Of a stretch of 64,000 nucleotides of DNA, positions 57,649 through 64,000 are shown piece by piece. How positions within the stretch are numbered: the first letter of the stretch is position 1; every line of letters begins with the position of its first letter. The DNA is from Verrucomicrobiota bacterium (GTDB lineage Bacteria; Verrucomicrobiota; Verrucomicrobiia; Limisphaerales; SIBE01). Location: positions 62,001-126,000 of the forward strand of contig VHDE01000002.1 of assembly GCA_016871515.1 (NCBI GenBank). Reading direction: 5' to 3'. The translations under genes and the position numbers were made by a program. The notes under the pieces were generated by a model. That model did not search any database and had not been told where the DNA came from. It saw only the letters and a list, made by a program, of their open reading frames with translations.

Positions 57649-60600
57649 ATGACTAACCCGCACAACCTTGCCGTGTTCTTTTCTCAGGGGCTCCTTCGGC
57701 TGCTTCAAGTCTCGATCTTGCTGTTGCTGACAACGACTGCCTCGACGGGGCGCGCCGCGACTGATGAACCGGCCCCGCCCGACAGCGTGCAACGGAAATT
57801 TCGACTGTCGAACGTCCCGGGCGACACGGTGGCGCCCACGGTTCTCGAGACCGTCCCGGCCGCCGGTTCGACTGCGACCGAACTGCTGCACCTAGAGGTC
57901 ATTTTCAGTGAAAATGTCATTGGCGTGGACCCGGCGGACCTGCTGGTGAACGGGGTTCCGGCGACAAACATCGTTGTGGTTTCGCCGCGCGATTACATTT
58001 TCTATTTTCCGCAGCCGCCCAACGGGCCGGTAAAATTCTCGTGGGCCACCAATCATCGCATTACCGACCTTGGAACGCCGGCCAATGCGTTCACAGGCCA
58101 GGATTGGACCTGCACGCTGCACCCGACGCGTCCCCGGTCTCAAGTAATTATTTCCGAATTTCTCGCCGACAATACGTCCGGCTTAAGAGATGATGACGCC
58201 GCCCGTTCGGACTGGATCGAGTTGCTGAACTTGGGAACGGAAGCCCTGGACCTCGGTGGTTGGCACTTGACCGATGAAGCGACCAACCTGGCGAAATGGC
58301 GTTTTCCCGCGGTTACTCTCGCTCCGAATGCGTACCTGCTTGTCTGGGCTTCCGAAAAGGATCGGACAAATTCAGCGACTGGTTTGCACGCAAACTTCCG
58401 GCTGGCGACCGAAGGCGAGTATCTTGCGCTGGTCGATCCGACGACCAATGTCATTTCCTCTTTCGCGCCGAACTACCCGCCCCAAAAAGCGAATATCTCT
58501 TACGGACGCGATCGGGTCGATCCTGCGCTGGCGGGCTACCTTCTGATGCCGACGCCAGGCACGACGAACGCAGTCAGCGGCCCCGGCTTTGCGCCGGATC
58601 CCATCTTCTCGATTAATGGCGGCGTTTTCAATGACGAGAGTCTTCGGGTCGCAATCTCCGCTCCATCCGGTCAAATTCGCTACACGCTCGATGGGGCCGC
58701 GCCGACCAACAGCTCGCCCGTGTACACGCAGCCGTTTGTGCTCAGTTCAAACACTGTCATCAATGCTCGCGTTTACAAAGAGGGACTTCTGCCAAGTCAG
58801 ATCGTCATTCAAACTTATTCGTTTCTCTCCGCGAGCATGACCAATTTCAGCTCAAATTTGCCGCTGCTCATTATCAACACTGCCGGCAAGAGCATCCCGC
58901 AAGACCGCCGCATCCGGGCGCACATCTCCAGTTTTGACGTCAAGGATGGCCGCGCGCGGCTGTTGAGTCAGCCAGACTTCGAAAGCGCGGCACAGATCGA
59001 AGTTCGCGGCCAGACTTCGGCCGGTTTTCCAAAACTGCCCTACAACATTGAGATCAACGATCCGTCTGGAAACGACGTCGAAGCGCCGCTGCTGGGCTTG
59101 CCTTCGGAATCCGATTGGGTCCTGCACAATCCTTACACGGACAAGTGCCTGATGAATAACGTGCTCACTTTTGAGCTGAACCGGCAGATGGGCCATTACT
59201 CGCCACGCACGGTGTTCGTCGAAGTTTTCCTGAAGAGCACTCCAGGGCGTCTCAACTATCCGGTCGATTACCGAGGCGTGTATGTGCTGATGGAGAAAAT
59301 CAAGATCGACAAGAATCGTGTGGACCTGCGGCGCCTGGCCCATCTTGATGCCAGCGAACCCGACATTAGCGGCGGCTACATCATCAAGAAAGATAAGGAC
59401 AGTCCAGGCGACCGGAATCTTTCGACCCTCGGAGGCGGTGGGTTTGGCGGCCAGGCGTTAAAGTATCATGAACCGAAGCCCCGCGAGATTTCGCGCGATC
59501 AGCAAACTTGGATTCGCAATTATTTGGTTCAGTTCGAACGTTGTTTGTACGCCACAAACTGGCTGACGCGCGTTGGCACCAACCATTACGCCCACTACAT
59601 CGATCGAGATTCGTTCGTGGATTACCACTGGATTGTTGAGTTCACGAAACAGATCGATGGCTATCGCTTGAGCAACTACATGAGCAAAGATCGAGGCGAT
59701 AAACTGAGAATGGAACCGATTTGGGACTGGAACCTGGCTTGGGGCAACGCCGATTACCTCGAAGGCGAACGGACGAACGGTTGGTACTATAGCTTGATCT
59801 CGGATTCGGACCATATTTGGCTTCGGCGCCTGATCAGTGGAACGGCCGCACCCAATGGACGCACGGGCGACGCCGACTTCAATCAGAAGATTGCCGACCG
59901 CTGGAGTGTGCTTCGGACGAATATCATGAAAGGAACAAATGTCGCCGCACGCATCGATGAAATTGCGTCGTACCTGAGCGAAGCCGCCGCCCGCGAATTC
60001 GTTCGCTGGCCGCGCCTCGGCACCTACGTCTGGCCGAACCCGCGCATCTATTCCCAGCCACGGACATACGTGGGAATCATCACTAACATGAAAGCGTGGA
60101 CGCTCGGGCGCTACGAATGGATTGACAATCAGTTCCTGCGGGTTCCAGAACTCAGCCACCCCGGAGGCCGCATCGAGGAGGGCACAACGGTCAGCATGTC
60201 TGCGCGCACCGGCGCTATCTATTACACGATGGATGGCACTGACCCCCGTCTTCCCGGCGGCGCGATCAGCCCCGCTGCCAAGGCGTTTGATGGACGACCG
60301 CTGGCGTTGCGGTCCAACGCTCGTTTGGTGGCCCGAGCCTTCGATGGCGCCAATAAGTGGAGTGGGCCGGCCGCCTCCACATTTGCCGTCCAAACACCGC
60401 CGCTCGCGATTACGGAGATTATGTACAATGCCGCTCCGCCAACTGCACGGAGCACAAATGCGACGGAGGATTTCTCCTTCATTGAATTGCGGAATGTTGG
60501 CAACGCTCCGTTAAGTCTGACCGGTTTTCGTTTCACGCGTGGCATTGAATATGCGTTTACCTTGGCCAGCGGCGTCACCACACTGGCTCCAGGCGCTTAC

Positions 60601-62280
60601 ACGGTCTTGGTAAAAAATCGAACGTCGTTTTCCTCGCGTTATCCGAACGTCACTTCCGTGGCCGGAGAGTATTCGGGAAGCCTCGATAACAATGGCGAAC
60701 GATTAACCTTGGAAGGGCCAGTTCAAGAGACGGTGGCTGACTTCGCGTATGATCCGGCTTGGCATCCAAGCACCGATGGCCATGGCCGGTCTCTCGTTCT
60801 TCGTGCTGTTAATATGATTTTGCCCGCCGACCTCTCGGCCCGCTGGGCTTGGCGGCCGAGCACTCAATCAGGAGGTTCACCGGGACAGGCCGATCCGCCA
60901 GAAGTCATTTTCCCCACTGTCCTCATTAATGAGATCATGACCGATCCAACGCCTCCACGTGTCGATGCTGTAGAATTGTTCAATTCCGAAAGCACTTCTG
61001 CGAATATCAGCGGGTGGTTCATATCTGACGACTTGCGCGAGCCGAAGAAGTATCGAATTCCCGATCGCACGGTGATTCCGGCCGGCGGATACCTGTTGCT
61101 GGACGAGCGCCAATTCAACGCTGCTGGGGCCGGGAGATTTTCGTTTAACAGATTTGGCGAACAGGCTTATCTGTTCTCCGGCAATGGCGTCGATCTCACC
61201 GGATACGCGCATGGATTCTCATTCGGCGGCGCGGCGGAGAATGTCAGCTTTGGACGATACGTTACCACCAGCGGTGAAGCGCATTTCGTCGCGCAGCGGC
61301 AAGCCACGCTCGGTGCTGCGAATTCCGGGCCGTTGACTGGACCTGTTGTTTTGAGCGAAGTCATGTATCAACCTCGGGCGATCGGCTCTACCAACAACAC
61401 CGTGGATGAGTTTATCGAGATTCAAAACATCACAGGCCAATCGGTTTCGTTGTATGATCCAGCAGCGTCCACGAACAGATGGCGTCTGCGCGGCGGACCC
61501 GATTTCAACTTCCCGATGAATAGCACCTTGCCGCCGAACGGGCTGGCGCTCGTTGTGAATTTTAATCCGGCCACCGAGCCGAACACGCTGGCCGGGTTTC
61601 GCGCGCGCTATGGACTGGATCCAAGCGTGACGATCTATGGTCCATACCAAGGCAACCTCAGCAACGAGGGGGAACGAATCGAGCTTCAGCGGCCCGGGCA
61701 GGTCGCCGCGGGCGATGCGGCGGCGACAGCGCCCTATATTCTGGTGGACGCGGTTGCATACGAAGATGTCGCGCCGTGGCCAACCGACGCTGCTGGCCGG
61801 GGTTCCTCGCTCCAACGCCGCGCAATCGACCAATACGGCGATGATCCAATCAATTGGCAGGCTGCTCTGCCTACGCCGGGCCGCTCTGCGATCGGCGTAG
61901 GCGGTGACAGCGATAGCGACGGGCTGCCTGACGAATGGGAACTGGCGCAACTCGGAAACTTGTCGGGCGGACCCGTCGATGATCCAGACAGCGATGGTGT
62001 GTCCAACTTGAACGAGTTCATTGCCGGAACAGGGCCACGCGACGCGTCGAGCTATTTGAAAGTTGAATCGATGCAAGCCGTTGGAACCATTATTCGAATC
62101 ACTTTCAAAGCGGTTGCAGGGAAGAGCTACAGCGTTCTGTTTCGCGATGGGATTCTTAGTGGCCCCTGGACAAAACTGACCGATGTGCCCGCCGGGGCTT
62201 CGACGCGTGATGTGCGAGTAACGGATACAACGGGTCGCCCGACGCGGTTCTATCGTCTAGTGACACCTCAAGCGCCCTGA
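57649..62280 (+). CDS. Giant secreted Ig / lamin-tail / CotH protein
   Basis: From ATG 57649, 1543 residues with leader ending STGRAA. Approximate domains: SbsA/Big_5-like Ig, 57-160 (PTVLETVPAAGSTATELLHL); lamin-tail 1, 163-270 (IISEFLADNTS); a chitobiase-C-like beta domain, 322-393 (IRYTLDGAAPTNSSPVYTQP); CotH-like region, 402-780 (IEVRGQTSAGFPKLPYNIEI, YRGVYVLMEKIKIDKNRVDL, EPIWDWNLAWGNADY); a second chitobiase-C-like domain, 837-912 (IYYTMDGTDPRLPGG); lamin-tail 2, 3 and 4 at about 917, 1087 and 1230; a Ca-loop segment (DSDSDGLPDEWELAQL, DPDSDGVSNLNEFIAG); and C-terminal PTRFYRLVTPQAP. Intact. Start chosen for the leader. Confidence 0.85.
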   Translation: MTNPHNLAVFFSQGLLRLLQVSILLLLTTTASTGRAATDEPAPPDSVQRKFRLSNVPGDTVAPTVLETVPAAGSTATELLHLEVIFSENVIGVDPADLLVNGVPATNIVVVSPRDYIFYFPQPPNGPVKFSWATNHRITDLGTPANAFTGQDWTCTLHPTRPRSQVIISEFLADNTSGLRDDDAARSDWIELLNLGTEALDLGGWHLTDEATNLAKWRFPAVTLAPNAYLLVWASEKDRTNSATGLHANFRLATEGEYLALVDPTTNVISSFAPNYPPQKANISYGRDRVDPALAGYLLMPTPGTTNAVSGPGFAPDPIFSINGGVFNDESLRVAISAPSGQIRYTLDGAAPTNSSPVYTQPFVLSSNTVINARVYKEGLLPSQIVIQTYSFLSASMTNFSSNLPLLIINTAGKSIPQDRRIRAHISSFDVKDGRARLLSQPDFESAAQIEVRGQTSAGFPKLPYNIEINDPSGNDVEAPLLGLPSESDWVLHNPYTDKCLMNNVLTFELNRQMGHYSPRTVFVEVFLKSTPGRLNYPVDYRGVYVLMEKIKIDKNRVDLRRLAHLDASEPDISGGYIIKKDKDSPGDRNLSTLGGGGFGGQALKYHEPKPREISRDQQTWIRNYLVQFERCLYATNWLTRVGTNHYAHYIDRDSFVDYHWIVEFTKQIDGYRLSNYMSKDRGDKLRMEPIWDWNLAWGNADYLEGERTNGWYYSLISDSDHIWLRRLISGTAAPNGRTGDADFNQKIADRWSVLRTNIMKGTNVAARIDEIASYLSEAAAREFVRWPRLGTYVWPNPRIYSQPRTYVGIITNMKAWTLGRYEWIDNQFLRVPELSHPGGRIEEGTTVSMSARTGAIYYTMDGTDPRLPGGAISPAAKAFDGRPLALRSNARLVARAFDGANKWSGPAASTFAVQTPPLAITEIMYNAAPPTARSTNATEDFSFIELRNVGNAPLSLTGFRFTRGIEYAFTLASGVTTLAPGAYTVLVKNRTSFSSRYPNVTSVAGEYSGSLDNNGERLTLEGPVQETVADFAYDPAWHPSTDGHGRSLVLRAVNMILPADLSARWAWRPSTQSGGSPGQADPPEVIFPTVLINEIMTDPTPPRVDAVELFNSESTSANISGWFISDDLREPKKYRIPDRTVIPAGGYLLLDERQFNAAGAGRFSFNRFGEQAYLFSGNGVDLTGYAHGFSFGGAAENVSFGRYVTTSGEAHFVAQRQATLGAANSGPLTGPVVLSEVMYQPRAIGSTNNTVDEFIEIQNITGQSVSLYDPAASTNRWRLRGGPDFNFPMNSTLPPNGLALVVNFNPATEPNTLAGFRARYGLDPSVTIYGPYQGNLSNEGERIELQRPGQVAAGDAAATAPYILVDAVAYEDVAPWPTDAAGRGSSLQRRAIDQYGDDPINWQAALPTPGRSAIGVGGDSDSDGLPDEWELAQLGNLSGGPVDDPDSDGVSNLNEFIAGTGPRDASSYLKVESMQAVGTIIRITFKAVAGKSYSVLFRDGILSGPWTKLTDVPAGASTRDVRVTDTTGRPTRFYRLVTPQAP

Positions 62281-62563
62281 AGGAAACCAACACACGGAAG
62301 CAGCGGTTCGCATTTTGCGGCTACGCTTATCTCGAAAACCGTCTCCTTCATCCCGGCAGTTGCGGACGACTCCCTGTCTCTTTCACGCGAAAGCGGGATT
62401 ACGCAGACTCCATCGCCGCACTCCAAGACCTTTCGGCGTTCGGACGCTGCGGTTCATGGGGAGGCGAAAACCGGCTATTGCGCCACGATTGCTTAGCCAA
62501 AGACATCCAGGAAAAGTTCGCTACTGGCACAGATCATGCAACCAATTTCCCGTTCATCCGTTT

Positions 62564-62791
62564 ATGTCGCGCACATGCAATCACTCTACGGGACGATCTG
62601 TTGCGGTAGCGGAAAGCCACGCATTCACGCTCGTTGAACTTCTTGTCGTCATCGCCAATAGCGCCATCCTGTACGACGTTAGAGCGTGGTTCGAGTTCCA
62701 AAACCATAAGACCAGCGCCAACATCGCGTTCACCCACGGCCACGGGGAGTTTGTCAATGCCAAGCGCCTTAACCCCAGTGAAAAGCTGTGA
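62564..62791 (+). pseudogene. Prepilin remnant with internal deletion
   Basis: ATG 62564 leads into HAFTLVELLVVIANSAILYD, a prepilin N-methylation segment, but the typical central region (100 or more residues) is missing. The frame jumps to NHKTSANIAFTHGHGEFVNA, the C-terminal end of pilin-like or DUF1559 proteins (H-x-x-x-ANxAFxDGHxE). So the gene retains only its two ends. Confidence 0.58.
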
Positions 62792-62831
62792 GTTAACACG
62801 TATAACGGCTGGCGTCATACTTTAACTCTAG

Positions 62832-63114
62832 ATGATACGCAGCTTTGCCTGCCGCGAAACTGAATCTTTATTCAACGATGAATCCTCCAGGCGGTTGCCG
62901 CAGCAAAATTCATCGAGCCGCACGTCGGAAACTGCTGCTCTTGCACCAGGCGAGGAGCCTGACTGATTTGCGCGTGCCGTTCGGCAACCATTTGGAAGCC
63001 CTGAAAGATGACCGCAAGGGGCAGCACCGTATCCGCGTGAATGAGCAATGGCGGCTTTGCTTCCGCTGGCAAGGCGAAGATGCGTTCGACGTGGAAATCG
63101 TGGACTATCATTGA
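62832..63114 (+). pseudogene. HigB (RelE-family) toxin, frameshifted
   Basis: ATG 62832 gives MIRSFACRETESLFNDESSR and RLPQ, then the frame is lost near 62906. A +1 shift gives KIHRAARRKLLLLHQARSL, LRVPFGNHLEALKDDRKGQH and RIRVNEQWRLCFRWQGEDAF, the core HigB sequence with the RNase-active C-terminal region. The shift looks like one extra base at CAG-C-AAA. As a result the toxin would stop early. HigA follows 5 bases later. Confidence 0.68.
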
Positions 63115-63119
63115 ACACC

Positions 63120-63437
63120 ATGAAAACGAACAAAGTTCCTCCGATCCATCCCGGCGAAATTCTCCGTGAAGAATTCATAAAACCGCGAGGCCTGTCACAA
63201 AACGCTCTGGCGCGGGCGTTGCATGTCCCGCCGCGGCGCATCAACGAAATCGTTCTGGAGAAACGCGGCATCTCGGCTGACACCGCGCTCAGGCTGGCTC
63301 GCTTCTTCGGCACCAGCGCGGAAATGTGGACGGGTTTGCAGGCCGATTACGATCTCCGGTTGGCTCGATATGAGAAGGCGCGAACGATTGAACGCGAAGT
63401 CGAACCGATGGCCACGTTGCAGCCCGTCGCAGCGTGA
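63120..63437 (+). CDS. higA: HigA antitoxin (Xre family)
   Basis: From ATG 63120, 105 residues: IHPGEILREEFIKPRGLSQN, ALARALHVPPRRINEIVLEK, SADTALRLARFFGTSAEMW. This is the HigA/VapI helix-turn-helix. The gene is intact and 5 bases after the toxin remnant, so it is probably an orphan antitoxin. Confidence 0.85.
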   Translation: MKTNKVPPIHPGEILREEFIKPRGLSQNALARALHVPPRRINEIVLEKRGISADTALRLARFFGTSAEMWTGLQADYDLRLARYEKARTIEREVEPMATLQPVAA

Positions 63438-63512
63438 AGAATGGACCTGGACGAGGATTGAAGAAACGTTAGTCCCCACAGTAATGCGGGCCTTTTGCTT
63501 TTCCGGGGCGAA

Positions 63513-64000
63513 CTAAAATGCAATGTCGTCCTCAGAGTCATAGGCGGCCGGCTGCGCTTTGGTCGCAGGTTTCGGTGTTGGTTCTTTTGGCTTGAATGCG
63601 AGGGAGAAGAACTTGCCTGTCTGCCCTTCTTTGATCCAAGCGCTGATCCAGTACGATCGGCCATCGATCACGCATTGACCTGTGTATTCGGGATGGGTGT
63701 CTTTGGCGCGTCTTTCATTGCGAAAGTAGGCCGGGTCCTTTTCGAGCAAGATTCGGTTGTCGGAGAGCCGCGCCGGAATAAACGTTACGCTTTTCGGCTC
63801 GGAGTCGGCGCCGAACGGTTCACGCAGTTCGGCGGCGCTGTCCGCCCAATGGAGTTCGTCCAGAACTCGGACAAACCATCGAAGCACCCCGGACCGTTCC
63901 TGAATCGCAAGCCCTGTATCGGGATCGATCCACCAGTCTATAAATCTTCGAAGCCGCGTAGCCACGAATTCCCGGCATTGACCGGCATCGAGACAGAAGG
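63513..64000 (-). CDS. Partial protein, 5' end outside the window
   Basis: The minus frame is open to the window end, so it is partial; a GTG at 63965 is only an internal possibility. The visible part includes RFIDWWIDPDTGLAIQERSG, FIPARLSDNRILLEKDPAYF and a C-terminal CVIDGRSYWISAWIKEGQTG then KFFSLAFKPKE, followed by an acidic tail (YDSEDDIAF). The KFFSLAFKPKE ending resembles small DUF736-like or plasmid-associated proteins. Function unknown. Confidence 0.45.
   Translation of the reverse strand, partial: FCLDAGQCREFVATRLRRFIDWWIDPDTGLAIQERSGVLRWFVRVLDELHWADSAAELREPFGADSEPKSVTFIPARLSDNRILLEKDPAYFRNERRAKDTHPEYTGQCVIDGRSYWISAWIKEGQTGKFFSLAFKPKEPTPKPATKAQPAAYDSEDDIAF

Overview
The window looks like chromosomal DNA of a member of the Verrucomicrobiota, most like the Pedosphaera/Limisphaerales group of large-genome soil bacteria. 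Evidence: two giant secreted lamin-tail/CotH proteins, a DUF1501 protein, a recurring secreted C-terminal domain ending in RFYR or RFFR, Tat-type RREFL leaders, an ECF-like sigma factor of the verrucomicrobial/planctomycetal kind, UxaE, bS21, and many short palindromic repeats. Placement is inference from gene content; no rRNA or tRNA gene was seen.

Layout. 0-12 kb is accessory DNA: a partial phage gene, a frameshifted large terminase, a RES-Xre toxin-antitoxin pair, a PIN-toxin remnant, a minus-strand cluster (PD-(D/E)XK-like protein, small repeat protein, unknown, beta-helix protein, Tat-exported protein), two genes broken head to head (MBL hydrolase, FkbM methyltransferase) and a phage portal-like gene. 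12-23 kb holds a broken LamG protein, a truncated sigma factor fused to the partner of a nucleotidyltransferase, an FG-GAP protein, and the 1851-residue CotH protein. 23-31 kb has rpsU, then a divergent LysR / nitrate-type ABC locus whose sensor-like gene is intact while the exported binding protein, permease and both ATPases carry in-frame stops. 31-45 kb mixes broken genes (ankyrin, Tat protein, hybrid kinase) with intact housekeeping genes: an ACT-domain protein, a DUF1501 protein, glycerate kinase, glutaredoxin-like, panC, nadB and glnB. 45-57 kb holds amt (start out of frame at an A8 run), a subtilase, uxaE, a glutamate-carboxypeptidase-like M28 peptidase with one stop, a prepilin with its leader overwritten by a repeat, a CPBP/CAAX protease, a GspB/ExeA-like pair with frameshifts, and a DGQHR-domain protein. 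57-64 kb has the second CotH/lamin-tail protein, a prepilin remnant, higBA with a frameshifted toxin, and a gene leaving the window.

How it fits together. Intact genes cover core metabolism (NAD, pantothenate, glycerate, uronate epimerisation, PII signalling) and large secreted proteins. About twenty genes are truncated, frameshifted or interrupted by stops. At least six repeat families are scattered through gaps and sometimes within genes. Three disruptions are +1 expansions of A/T homopolymers (amt once, the ExeA-like ATPase twice), so either slippage or assembly error must be considered there. The nonsense changes in the nitrate transport genes fit transition mutations and look like real decay.
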